The notes under the pieces were generated by a model. It did not search any database, was not told the origin of the DNA, and saw nothing but the letters and a program-made list of their open reading frames with translations. Source: Favolaschia claudopus (Eukaryota; Basidiomycota; Agaricomycetes; Agaricales; Mycenaceae). From it: DNA of 64,000 bases. The stretch covers positions 434,001-498,000 of the forward strand of contig JAWWNJ010000159.1 of NCBI GenBank assembly GCA_037176885.1, read 5' to 3'. Positions 24,375-37,550 of the stretch are shown here, in pieces (position 1 is the first letter of the stretch; each line of letters begins with the position of its first letter). The translations under genes and the position numbers were made by a program.

Positions 24375-26974
24375 TTAGCAATCCGACGGAATATCGTGGT
24401 TGTCGACGTGGTTGGCAGCGTTAACACCAAGACCCCTGCTGGCAAACGCCGTCCAGAGGAGGCAGCGATTGGCGCCTGAGTAACGGTTGACATCGGCTTG
24501 CAGCCAGGCGTTGCGGGCGGTCAGGCTAAATAAATGATCATGTATGTCAGTTGAGATTTCCTTTTGCAATGAATGAATGAGGAAATGAGGCGCACAAGGT
24601 GGGGTTGCAAGGCTGCAGAGGCAGAGCGTCTAAGAATAGGTGCAAGAACACTACATTACCCTCGCTTCCCGCTGATTTTTTGTCAGCACCTGAACGAAAA
24701 CAACCAAGGCGTATTTATCAACTCACTGGGATCAGTCTTGGCGGTTGCTGACCAGCCGTGTTCGGCGACGAGTGCGGCATAGACGTTGTGCAGGAGGTTA
24801 GCCCAGACTTCACCGATGTCTAGAGAGAAAGAACGAGATACATATTGAGCGACAACGACGGAAGGAAGGTGAAAGAAAGCCTTACTGTGAACCTCGTTCA
24901 ACCTGCCGACGCTGGCGTAGGTGAGGGGGTTGACCGTCGAGCTGGTGGAGTAAGGGTGGGTGCGGATACCGGCGGCGCTGTTGATGATGTACTGCCCCAT
25001 AACGTAGTCGGGAACCGCAGACGAAGTCTTCTCGGTCCAGCTTCATCAGACGGTATCGTATCAGCCATGAAAGCAAAACAAAAAAAAAAACCTCTCAGGG
25101 GAGGAAGCTCAAAAAACTCACTCAGCCATAGCATCACTCCACCCCTCACCCATCCCCCCAGCCTCCGTGCTCTGCAAGCACGAGCCCGTCCCGCCGCCAG
25201 TCATGCGGTTGGTGACACCGTGCGTGTTCTCGTGCACAGGGACGTCGTTCTCGAGCGCGCCGTCGCGGTTGGGGCTGGTCGAGGTGAAGAGGTACATGCG
25301 CATGTGTCCGCTCTGCCCGTCAGGGGGCGTGGCAAAGTCGGCGTTGTTGGAGCCGGCGGAGTCCTGGATGGACGCGGTGACGCGGTCGTTGCCACGGCCT
25401 CCCTTGTTGAAGTTGTTGTTCTGGAAGCTGGAAAAAAACAGGGAATGTTGTAAGTCCAAAGTAAACTCAGAGGAGGAGGAGGAGGAGGAAACGTACTTGA
25501 AGGCAGCTTCGGTGAATCCATAGCGGTAGGTGATGTCGTGGATGGAGTTGACTATTAAACAATTTAAACAATTCTTGGTCAGTGCGTGCCTTCAATCAAT
25601 CAATCATTCGAATAGACATACCGAGGTAAAAGTTGTTAACGCGGGCAGCGTTAACGTTGACGGTGGTAGTCGGGGCGACGCTAGGGTCCTGGACGTATTC
25701 AAAGACGAGCCCGTCACCCGTGGCCGGGGAGGTATTCGTGGTCGAAGTTTTGTAGGTCAGAACCTGTTATCGTTTTAATATAATACTATGCCGGTGTGTC
25801 GACCTTGTGAGTACTTACGTTGTTGCCGCTATCAACGATGGATGTGAGAAGCCATTCGGAGAGATGAAGCTGAAGCTGAATGAACTTACGCGGTAGCGGT
25901 GGTGTTGGTTGTGCCATCAGAGTGCCATCCGAGGGGGGCTGCAGATTTGTTAGAACCAGAAAGCGCAGCTAGTAAGTAAGCAGAATAGACTAACAGGCCT
26001 CAAGGTCAGCAGGGTCGACGACGTCCTCAAAGCCCTCAAGCAAAGTCTCCTTGGTGATGGGGAGAACACGGTACTATCCATCCAAACTAAGCCAATTTGA
26101 CAGTCACTATAAAATAGGAAAAACTCACAGTGGCCTTGGCGACATAGTCAGTGAGCGACTCGAGCTTGTTGGTGTTGGCGTTGACGAAGGCGTTGTACCA
26201 GGTGCCGGCCTCCTCGTTGCGGATCTGGAGCGCATGGACGAGAACGACTTCTCCGTTATCCTTGGCGAGGTATTCGACGGTGCTGGGGATTTCCGAGACG
26301 TAGGTGCCGTCAAGAGCAGCCTCCGCCGTCTTCTTGGCATCTTCGAAGGAGACAGAGGGGGTCGTCGACGGGACCTTGCCACCTATAAGCACAACATTTA
26401 GCGCTTGCCAGCGGGATACACGGGGAGAATACATACTGGGCTCAACGAACGAAGAACCAACAGCAACGACTTTGTCATCGGCGTTGAAGGCGACGTTGGA
26501 GACGGCGTTGGAGACGATGAGACCGTTCTTGGATGGGATGGGAAATCAAAAAAGATACGGGCTCAGTAAAAATGGATTATCACTCACGATGACCTGGTGG
26601 GCGTAGGCGTGGGAAGCAACCTCGCCGGCGAAACCACCGTGGTAGCGGGAGTCGACGCCGAGGTGGCTGCTGATGAAGGCCTCAGAGGACTCCTTCAGAC
26701 TGGCACCCCGCTTGCGCAGGGGGTGGTCAATGCCTTCACCGAAAGTCTAAAGGATCGTCAGCAAGAGAACGTATGTACATATCCCAAACTTTCTTTGAAA
26801 ACTTACATCGTACTTCGACTCTGGATGGTAAACCTCGATCTTCACGTCGTTCGCGATGGCGCGAACGCGGTGGGTGGCGTGCTTGGCGTTGGTGGGCACG
26901 GTGAGAGCGCCGGTGGAAGAGGCGTAGACGATGGCGAGGAACACCGACGTGAAGAACTTGTTGAAGGCAACCAT
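24375..26974 (-). CDS. Extracellular metalloprotease, M36 fungalysin
   Basis: Gene with about twelve exons. Start at 26974 with a signal peptide (VFLAIVYASSTGAL), then a fungalysin propeptide (TFGEGIDHPLRKRG, ASHAYAHQVIVSD, VLVHALQIRN). The catalytic domain has NSIHDITYRYGFTEAAFNFQ and the zinc motif HENTH (HExxH type, about 25218-25236) in VHENTHGVTNRM, with a third-ligand region GEGWSD. The C-terminus ends at a stop at 24375-24377. The enzyme degrades extracellular protein for nutrition. Exon lengths and order match the family and nothing is missing. A diverged fragment of a second copy lies at 39799-40345. Confidence 0.92.
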
Positions 26975-28221
26975 TTTGGACCAGTGAAGGACGAGAAACG
27001 GTGTGGCTGGCAGGAGTGCTAGGTGACGAAGCTAGACGACCTAAGGCTACATTTTCGACGATGGCTGTTTATATGGGCTCTCGGGGAGATTCCCGATTCT
27101 GAATCCAGGTGGGGGACCGCATGGGCGGGGTTCGAGAGGCGGTGAAGAATCACAAGTAGCCAGATAAGAAGGAAGGTCGCATGTAGAGTGAAAAAGGGCT
27201 TGGCAGCAACGACATATGAGGATCTCGAAGAAGTCTATTTCGGAGTGATGTTCTTCTGTTCAAGTTGAGAGGCAGAACGACTGGTCGTCGCGGTCTTTGT
27301 AGTCCTCGATGTTGCCCGCCAGCAGTGATTGAACAGGCCTCAAGAAATTCAGCAAAACCCGGCATATTGCACGGAGCACAGAGAGAGATCTTGACTTAGT
27401 CGTCGTGGTAAGGAAGGAAGCCGTACCAACGCACACACTGATTGATTGATCGCGGACATTACCCACGGTTGACAAGAACATATGTGACCCGCACCACGAG
27501 CGCGTCTGACCGGCGGCAGCTACCGTTGGAAACAAAACTAGGCTGCACGTATCAATGACAACAAGCGCGCTCTCGCAACAACGTTTGCAACATTTTTGGG
27601 CGAACATCACCTATCGCGGTGGTCGAAAAAAAATAAAACTTCGGCGGGGACATCTCCCCGATATGTTCAATTTCTCTCGATAACGAGGAACATGGAAGTT
27701 CGTCTCGTATGGACAAGAATTACATCCTCCGCTTCGGCCGTGTGCTGGAGCCTCTTCAGAACCCCGGAGAACGTAACGGACATGGGCGATGACGGAACAT
27801 AATAAGGTCAGACGACGCTATCTCACATCATTGTCGAGTTTTCTGTCGTTGCTGATCCCTTGATGCAGTACTCGGATCCATGAGGTGGGCATGCAGATGG
27901 GCGGTCGGAGGTTACACGCTTGTGAATGCCGGTAAATCTCAACTTGAACTTCCTGCTGACTCGGATTGTCTGAAGATTCTAACAATTATTGTGGACTGAG
28001 GTAAAGATCGATTGCACACGAGCAAGTTAAAACAGTCACTTATCGCCCCGGTGTGTAATTCGGGGTTCAGAGAATCAGCGTTCTCGGGACTCCCTCCCCG
28101 ACATGAGAATAGAGAAGTCTTCGAGGCGTGAGCGGATGGACGAGTGACCTGAAAAATCGATAATCAGACCTAATCCCTTGATTACAAGCGCAAGCATGCA
28201 TTGATACAGGTACATATCCAG
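26975..28221. other. Intergenic, no gene recognised
   Basis: Upstream of the fungalysin and downstream of the old yellow enzyme. Short frames only. Confidence 0.4.
27068..27074 (-). promoter_or_regulatory. TATA box of the fungalysin gene
   Basis: Reads TATAAAC on the minus strand, about 95 bp before the start codon at 26974. Confidence 0.45.
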
Positions 28222-29734
<1,513 letters not shown>

Positions 29735-29821
29735 TTTTTTTCTCGGAATCCCAAAAGAGATTCGAGTTTTGTTGTGTCGGACAAGTTGATTTTTGAATGT
29801 GCAAGATCTCCCGTGCACCAA

Positions 29822-29829
29822 GATTTATA
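29822..29829 (-). promoter_or_regulatory. TATA box of the old yellow enzyme gene
   Basis: Reads TATAAATC on the minus strand, about 90 bp before the start codon. Confidence 0.45.
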
Positions 29830-30921
29830 CTCATGTTTAAATCGAGCGAACCGCGATCGGAGGTGCGATCAGTCAGCCTTATAAAGGCTTATCAAAGCCT
29901 GAATAATTCGCTCGATAATTCCAATGAAAGCTTGGCAATGGTAAACCCACATTTCTAAGACAACACTTTTTGCTTCGTTCACTTTCTGGGACAAGAACGG
30001 GCAGACGGAACCGAAGGCGGGAATGTGTCTTCCATGATGGCGCATCAAGGGCGCATCATTTGCGAGTCTGCGGCTGAGTTAAGTGGAACCCAATGATGGA
30101 GAATGAGATAAGTAGAGCGCGGTATGTTGATACAGCTGAGTGCAATAATGGACATAAGTGCGTCCGACTCGCAGGACGATGGAAGATGCGAAGAAGCTCT
30201 GCAGTGTTTGGCAGAGTCGATTCTCAAGGATAATTAAAAGCAAATAATAACAAGCACAAACTTCTCTTTTTCTCTGCCATGATGTTCGACCAATCCAGTG
30301 CGACTGGCAGTGGCTGGCGTTGGAATGTACTCCGTCTATACTTATACGCCCTCTACGCTGCCCATGTCTTTAGCTGCAAGGAACTTGGGGCGAGGTTGCT
30401 ATTATGCTATACAATTGCCTGGAAATTTTCAGAATCCTTTTGCGCCCAAAATGCTCGGTGAAAGCGACATCCAAGACGAGAACAATGTCAAACAACTATG
30501 CATCTTCTTTCAAACGCCACGCGTGCCCCTGTCGACCAGCGCCCATCCGCTACTCTAGCTCGCTGATTTCACCCGAAAGTCGACTGCTGTTTTCCATGCT
30601 TCGCTGTCCTGAAAATCCTCGCACAAAGCGACGTCCCGAAGTGGAACAAACGCTACCCTTTCCCATCAATCGCATTCGATAGTCACTGCAAATTCGGCCT
30701 TCGTACCTTGATCTCGCTTTGTTCCCAATCGGGAAATCTCGAATTTTCTGGGACAGACGCTTTCTTTCAAGCTACGTGGAATCTGGATGACTCCCTGTGG
30801 TGATTCCCCCGTGCGCGCTTATCCCCAAACGAGCTGTTCCTTATTATCAGATACCAGCGCTGGCTATTAAATGGTCTTGGTTTGTGATGACCCTGCCACG
30901 ACTCTGAATTTTCCCCTCGTC

Positions 30922-30928
30922 TATATAG
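30922..30928 (+). promoter_or_regulatory. TATA box of the peptide gene
   Basis: TATATAG, 49 bp before the start codon at 30977, in a CT-rich setting. Confidence 0.5.
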
Positions 30929-30976
30929 ACTACCGTCTCCCTCAGTCTAGTCTATTCACTGCCCATCCAACCCAAA

Positions 30977-31292
30977 ATGCAGTTCACTCTACTCGCTGGA
31001 ATCATCGCCTCTTGCTGTATGCTCTTTCTTTCTTTCATGAGCTGAGAAACCAAGAAGGCTGATGATGATCGAAATAATCTAGTGACCCTCTTGGTCGCAG
31101 CCGCGCCGATAGAAAACTTGAACGCGCCGCGCGTCTTACCCGCGATCAAGGTAAGTCTCGCTATGATAACACTTGCTCTTCTCATCGGCTCAAGCCCTTC
31201 CTTCCCCTTTTCCTTCCTTTAAGATGCCCGACAATATTGCGCGTGCACCTGAGCCGGAACCAGGTTGCAAGATGTACTCTTGCATTTGGTGA
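30977..31292 (+). CDS. 58-residue secreted peptide precursor with C-terminal Cys pair
   Basis: Three small exons (30977-31016, 31083-31150, 31224-31292) with standard GT-AG introns give one frame of 58 codons. Residues 1-20 are a signal peptide (FTLLAGIIASCLTLLVAAAP). The mature part is Pro/Glu-rich (ARAPEPEPG) and ends C-KMYS-C-IW, two cysteines four residues apart at the very end. No known family. The C-terminus does not fit a CaaX farnesylation box, and no dibasic Kex2 sites are seen. A close TATA box, two correctly phased introns and a leader support it as a real gene despite its size. Confidence 0.65.
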
Positions 31293-31734
31293 GTTCATTC
31301 CTGTCAGTCTCTGCTTCGGGTAAGAAACTCATAAATGTTGAAGAGAATAATACCCATCCGACGCGTTATCAAACCTTTCTCAATAACCCACACTCGTTTC
31401 AAACTTCCGTACCAGGCTCGACATCCACACCGCATCCAACCCATATCACTCTTTAGCTATCTCTATTTTGGCCTCCACGCACTCGGAGGTTCCAGACATA
31501 CATTCTATGTTTTCATATAGTTCTTGACCTGTATCGATACTCCCCGGATCTGTATCTAGTATCTTTTCTCATACAAATGCTCAGACATTTGTTTTCAACT
31601 TTTTCATTGCTTTTTCATATGCAGGCCGATCGGGTTTTTGCGGCCGAGTCACGTAAGAGCCTCTACTTATCCTCAGCCACGTCGTTGTCCGCCGTCGCTG
31701 GCATCGTCGCCACAGAAGCACGGCAACGACGGCG
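31293..31734. other. Intergenic between peptide gene and F-box gene
   Basis: 3' flank of the peptide gene and promoter side of the F-box gene. Nothing else recognised. Confidence 0.4.
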
Positions 31735-33234
31735 TTGATGACGCCCAAACCATGCATCAACTGTGGTTTCGCGTCAGCTCCTCCCGACGCCTGCGACCCG
31801 ACAGAGCTACACCTCTTCCCCCATCATCTCAGCGCAAGCAACGACCCACCGACGGATCTGGAAACCCTCCATCTCTCAAAGGCCATATCTCAAAAGCGAG
31901 TTTTAATCTCCGATCTAGACGACAAAATCGCGGCTCTGCAGTCCAAAATCGCGGAATATCAAAGCCTGCGTCAATCCGCCGCACTGCAGATCCAAAGGGA
32001 CGCCGCCATCCTATCCGCCGTCCGGCGCATCCCGCACGACGTCCTGCTCGAGATCTTCGCCTGGACCGTCCCGGAGGATGCGCGCATGAAACACGTGCAC
32101 GCGACGCACCGCTGTCCATGGGTGCTCGGGCACGTCTGCAGCCGCTGGCGCGCCATCAGCGTCGGCTCGCCCGAGCTGTGGACCCACATCGACCGACGGC
32201 TGCCCCTCGGCATGGTCAAAGCTCAGTTGGACCGGTCTTTACCCTACCCGTTGACCGTCGAGCTCGGGTTTTCTGATAAAGGACGCGTTGAGCTCCTCAT
32301 TGCCTGCTCGGCGCGATGGGAGGCCGCCGACATCGAGATGCGTGGGCTGATGGGGCCGGCGCTGGCAGCGGTCCAGGGGCGGCTTCCGTTACTCCGCCGT
32401 CTGAAGTATCACGATAACAATGGCTTTCGTTTGTTCGGCGCTTTCTCTTCGGCACCTGTGCTGCGCGATGTTTCGCTTTCGGGGAGAGCGTCGGTGGTGC
32501 TTCCATGGAGTCAGGTGAAGCGACTCAATCTGAAGTTATTGGATTCCACCATTCTTAATCCGTTGGAAGAAGCTCAGAATATAGAGGAGTTGAGCGTCAC
32601 TGGTCGGCCTCTAGGACAGCTTCCCTCCCCTGGCGCAATGGAACTCTCATGCTTGCGGAAGTTGCTCATCAAGAACGGTCTCTTCCTAGATTCGCTAATC
32701 CTCCCCGCGCTTAACGATTTATATGTCTCAATGGATTTGACCTCCGTTCCCTCCCTCATCCACCGCTCGAATTGCCACCTAAAGCGATTCACAACAGATG
32801 TGCAATGCATGTCCGCCGACATCCTCGCCATCCTCGAACTAACCCCCAGCCTCGTCGACCTCCGCATCTCCGCAATTCAAGACGTCAAAGTCCTCCTCTC
32901 CCGCCTCACGATCAACAACAACTCATCATCCTCCTTCGAGTTGTCGGCGTATACCCGCCCGCTAGTGCCCGCCCTGAGTGCTCTGGTCGTCACCAACGTG
33001 AGCGACCCCTCGGCCTGCACGCAGCTCGTCGCGATGATGGAGTCCCGCCGCGCCTCTACACCCGTCTGCGCCGAGGTCTCCTTGTGTGTCTTCGACTTCA
33101 TCAAATGGTCCGCATTGGGCCTGTATGCTACCGATACGCGGGACAGGCTCCGTGGGATGGGGTTTAACGTCGAATGGCTGACGGGGCCGCAGGCTATGGA
33201 CCGATATCGGAGTTGGCGGCCTGATTATCCTTGA
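31735..33234 (+). CDS. F-box protein with coiled coil
   Basis: Single exon of 499 codons. A short Cys-containing N-terminus is followed by a coiled-coil-like stretch (ISDLDDKIAALQSKIAEYQ, residues about 58-76), then the F-box (IPHDVLLEIFAWTV, then HVCSRWRAISVGSPELWTHI). The remainder is leucine-rich with irregular repeats. This coiled coil plus F-box layout is the common one in Agaricomycete F-box expansions, whose members are presumed SCF substrate adaptors. Target unknown. Confidence 0.85.
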   Translation: MMTPKPCINCGFASAPPDACDPTELHLFPHHLSASNDPPTDLETLHLSKAISQKRVLISDLDDKIAALQSKIAEYQSLRQSAALQIQRDAAILSAVRRIPHDVLLEIFAWTVPEDARMKHVHATHRCPWVLGHVCSRWRAISVGSPELWTHIDRRLPLGMVKAQLDRSLPYPLTVELGFSDKGRVELLIACSARWEAADIEMRGLMGPALAAVQGRLPLLRRLKYHDNNGFRLFGAFSSAPVLRDVSLSGRASVVLPWSQVKRLNLKLLDSTILNPLEEAQNIEELSVTGRPLGQLPSPGAMELSCLRKLLIKNGLFLDSLILPALNDLYVSMDLTSVPSLIHRSNCHLKRFTTDVQCMSADILAILELTPSLVDLRISAIQDVKVLLSRLTINNNSSSSFELSAYTRPLVPALSALVVTNVSDPSACTQLVAMMESRRASTPVCAEVSLCVFDFIKWSALGLYATDTRDRLRGMGFNVEWLTGPQAMDRYRSWRPDYP

Positions 33235-33923
33235 TGTATGTAAAATTTTGCATCTACACTTCAACCTGTGGAAACTCTGTAGCTCTATCTAATGACACAC
33301 CGTCTGCTTCAATCTATAGAGAAACGTCCTGATGCCAAGATCAGGATATTCTCGTTCGGCGTCTTCACGTCTTTGCTTTGCATAGTGCTGTTTCGGTACT
33401 GTTATACACCGAGGACCGCGTAAACCCTCTTTCATTTCGATCCACGACTTGTTTTGCTTTTTTATGCATCGACAATCTGGTCAAGTTGCAAAATTAAGGT
33501 GGATTTTTCAATATCGAAAGCACTTACTCTGAGTCGTCGAGGTTCGCGATTCCCAGCCAGGTCCGTCACGAGCTAGATCTATTTTCAAACCAAGAGGCTT
33601 ATCTCTTTTAAAAGGCTGTTTAGTCTCACGACATCCTCACTCTCTGGCCACTGGACCACCGTCGAGATCACGATTCGCGGAAAACAAATGCGTTCTGGCA
33701 GCGGAGGGCATTGTCCTCCCCACGAATGGGAGTTTCGGCGCTGTTATCGTCTTTCTGGAGCGACTGGAGTGAGTGTAATTTCAATCCGTCGCCGTTCCGT
33801 GGACGGAGATAAGGCCAGCGATGGTGCAGCCAAGAAGAATGGGCGTGGCGTTTCGATATAAATGGAGTCGGTGCACCAGAGTGCGATGTCCCACACATCT
33901 CTCTCCCTTTCTTTTTTCAAGCT
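33235..33923. other. Intergenic, MFS promoter side
   Basis: Contains a TATA box at 33857-33863. No coding feature seen. Confidence 0.45.
33857..33863 (+). promoter_or_regulatory. TATA box of the MFS gene
   Basis: TATAAAT, 61 bp before the start codon at 33924. Confidence 0.5.
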
Positions 33924-36654
33924 ATGGGTACCAGCGAGTACGACGACGAAAAGCGCAGCGATGAGAAGCAGTCCGAAGAGAAGGATGTCGGAAGAATTGA
34001 GGTTTCAGTAGCAGATGTCGATACCGGAGCTATCGTCGCAGCGAGTGGGGATGTTGAGCTGAGTCCGGAGGATGCTGAGAGGATCAGGTTTGTGAATCCA
34101 TGGTATGAGCCGTTCTGAACCGTTTTTTACAGGAAGAAGATTGACCGACATATATTGCCCTTGATGTGTGGTGCGTTTCGACTCGATGTTCGGTACCGGA
34201 TTTGTTGAACAGACTTCATGATCAGTCTTATACTGGTATGCTCATCCCATCTGTATTTCTTCATTCGGTTTATCTTTCAATCAGGGTTCAATACATGGGT
34301 GAGAGACACGTTTCGTCGTATTCACTCGTTGACTGTTCATTAGACAAGACGACCCTTGGAAGTTCTGCCATACTCGGCATTAGGTACCTGAGCTGAGTAT
34401 CTAGCTTATCAAGACTGAACAGTTTGTTAGGGAGGCTACCCATCTCACAACGAACCAGTACGGGAATCATCGCTCATCATATCTAGCTTCTCTTGTAATT
34501 CCTTTTCCTCTTACAGATATAACTGGTATAATCTTTCCAAATCAATTATACCGATAATGTTTCAACCCATGTAATAGGCTGGGCACTGTCTTCTACTTGA
34601 GCTACCTGGCTCTGGAATTCCCGCAGAATTTAGCGCTCCAACGCTTTCCTGTAGCAAAGTGGTTGAGGTTCTGCAATCTGCTCTTTTCTGTCAGCTGAAA
34701 TCACTCAACCTTTGTGATATCGGCAGTTTCAACATTTTTGTCTGGGCCGTTGCTGTTTGTAGCCACGCGGCATGCAAGAACTTTGCGGGGTTGATGGCTG
34801 TTCGGATTATCTTGGGAATCAGCGAGGGGTGCGTTCCGATACTTTGCTTCTTTTGCAGACGTCTCACTTTTAAATTCTGAATTCTAGTTGCATTACCGCA
34901 GGGTAAGTGCCCTTGTCTCTCAACGTGATACGTTTTTTTCTAATCGAACCAGTTTTCTGCTTATAACGTCAATGTTTTACACAAGGAAAGAACAAACTGT
35001 AAGAGTTGGCTACTGGTGTACGTTCGTTTGCATCTCCAATTCAAGATCGGGCTTATATTCGACCGCCACACAGATTTGATGAATGGGTTTGGTGAATATA
35101 AAGGTTTCCATACGTGTATTTTCGTCTCAAATGTTCATACAGCGCAAATCGTGGCGGGCTTCATTAGTTTTGGTGCTTTGCACATCAAAACCGAGAGGTT
35201 TGAGCCTTGGCAGTGGCTCATGATTATCACCGGATTAATCACCTTCGTTGTTTCGCTGTTGTTCTGGTTCATATTGCCCACTTTTTCTTTTCTTGTCGCC
35301 CACCAGAATTTTGTCGCAGGTTTCTCTTCCCCGATTCCCCGACTACTGCATGGTTCTTCACGCCGCACGAGCGCACACTGGCGGTTATGCGCATCAAGGT
35401 AAATGCGTCGAGTTGTAGAACATTTTTTTAACTGTGTTTGTAGGTCAACCAGACCGGGATAGAGAACAAGCATTTCAAGAAAGAACAGTACGTTTTTCGA
35501 GAAATTCTGTGCACTATTATCCGAAACAATTTTCTACAGGATGATCGAAGCATTGGTTGATCCCAAGACATGGCTCTTTGCTCTTTTCGCCGCATTGACA
35601 AATGTTCCGAATAGGTGAGATAACTTGGGTAGTAAATCAGGCTCAAAGTTGACTTTTCACGCCTACAGCCTTTCGTGAGTTGATCGCTGGGATATGTGCA
35701 ATCTCAACCTCACCCTTCAATTAGGAATCAAAAGCCGTTGATCATCAACTCTTTTGGGTTCACCGTCCTTCAAACGACACTTCTGTCTTGTGTAGACGGC
35801 GTCATCGAAATCATTACGATCTCCACTGGCGTAAATGTGGCGGCGTGGACGGGGCAGCGTGCATATACTGCATTCGTGTGGAAAGTGCCTGAAATTCTCG
35901 GTGCCATTCTTGTCAGTACGCTCCCTTGGAGCAACAAGATTGGTTTGCTCTTCTCGTTGTGGGTTACAGGTACGCACTAGCATCGCTCTCTCACAATTTA
36001 ATCTACTTACAAACGATCAGGGGTTGGTACGACCGGTTTTGGTGAGATGGACGAAGTGTGATGTTCTTGATATCGCTACTGAGGATCCTCTTGAACAGCG
36101 ATTACTCTGTCTTGGCTAGGAACCGTCACCGCTGGACATACCAAACGAGTTACCACGAATGCAATCATGTTGAGCGCATATGTGCAACATTTATGTTTCC
36201 GTCGTATGGGAATTGCTGACTGGTTCGACCCAGTGCATCGGCAACGCTGCAGCTCCGTTCATGTGGAAGGTACGTCTGAATCCGATTCAGCCATTACTAT
36301 TCCACTCATTGAGATCAATATTACTGCAGGAACAATATAAACCTCGGAACCGAGTTCCTTGGATTATAATTGGCGTCTGCTACCTTGCCTGCATGATCAT
36401 CCTGCTCATCATCCGTGCTGTCCTTGTTGCTGAAAATAAGTGTCGTGACACCGAACCTAAGATTGACGATCCATATGACCACGTATATGTCGAGCGCATC
36501 TCACCGGAAGGAGTTCAGGAGAAGGTGAAGGTGGACAAGGCAAGTCTTCCTTTTTCTTTTTATGAACGTATTTGATTCACGAACCTTTCATACTTGACAG
36601 GAATTCCTGGATCTCACGGACAGACAAAATCGCGACTTCCGATACGTCTTGTGA
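33924..36654 (+). CDS. MFS transporter, anion:cation symporter (Dal5/allantoate permease type)
   Basis: Very fragmented gene of about 17 exons that nevertheless splices into one continuous frame. The cytosolic N-terminus is acidic; RKKIDRHILPLMC leads into TM1 and the family motif QYMDKTTLGSSAILGI. Next come LGTVFYLSYLALEFPQN, the TM4-5 region GLMAVRIILGISEG, YTRKEQTVRVGYW, the loop FFTPHERTLAVMR, and in the second half TAGHTKRVTTNAI and GNAAAPFMWKEQYKPR. The end is RDFRYVL. Such transporters import allantoate, nicotinate-like acids or vitamins. Two exons are only 10 nt (34226-34235) and 14 nt (34285-34298). No stop or frameshift is needed, so it appears intact. Confidence 0.88.
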
Positions 36655-37550
36655 TGTAGTCTTGGGTACTCGTGTTCAATGTAATCATGAGCGAAACTTG
36701 GACGTCTGAACGGGAATAATCTAAGTATTGGGAAAATCTGTTTCTCGAGAAATCCTCCCAAATAAGGGAATTTCTGTAAACCTCTAAAACCATCTTGCCG
36801 AACCGGCTAAATAAATATTCGACCGGCGACCGCGGCAACTCGTACAAATCAAGGGAGAAGAAGTAGCACCAGAAACCAGCACCAACTTACCCTATGTCTT
36901 GCTGGGGTGTTCCTCTCGATAGAGCCAGTCAGACTGAAGGCAAGGGACTTTCGTCGGCATGAGCTTCTGTTGAGCTCCTGCCGGGGTCTGGCAAGACGCC
37001 GCATCACCGGCAATATTGCCTATTCGCTGTCATCAAAAGTTGAATTTTTTTGAAGTTTCTCAGGCATTTTGGAAACAGCTGTAAGAGAGCTTGAGTCTTG
37101 CTCAGTGCCTACCCTCAAGCTAAACTCCTGGGGCTTGCATTTTTATAGAGCATCTGGTGAGGCTTGAGTGACTTGCCGGGCAGTCCCGATGAGGATGCCG
37201 ATGCCGATGCTCATCCTATGAGCTGCTTATTCTACTATTCTAAGACAATTGTAGCATATTTTGAATCACCACTACTGGTATGCAGAAAGCACATGTGTGA
37301 CTGACCTGATGCGGCACTCGACATTCCGACCGGCAAGCAAAACGTCTTCAAACATCTGAACTGTACATAATGAACACATCAAAGCAATTGAGGCTTCGTA
37401 GGGCGAGGCTTCTGTAAAAAACGGGTGCGCAACGAGACGTGGAGGAACCTGGTTCCCCATTTGATTCTGCCGGTTTGTACAACGAAATTTGTTCTGCCAA
37501 TTCGAAGTCATAAAAATATCTATGGAGCAAATCACAAATTCTTAAGCCTC
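36655..37550. other. Convergent intergenic region
   Basis: Between the 3' ends of the MFS and aspartic protease genes. GCTTGAG words recur in both orientations around 37090-37175, but no bounded element could be defined. Confidence 0.4.

Larger units (their letters stand above)
29735..30976. other. Divergent intergenic region
   Basis: Probably contains promoters of the old yellow enzyme (left) and the small secreted peptide (right). No gene recognised in the short frames. Confidence 0.4.

Noticed and set aside
31283..31292. C-terminal CIW as a CaaX prenylation signal of a mating pheromone
   Set aside because: Only two residues follow the last cysteine, so it does not fit CaaX; no receptor gene is nearby.
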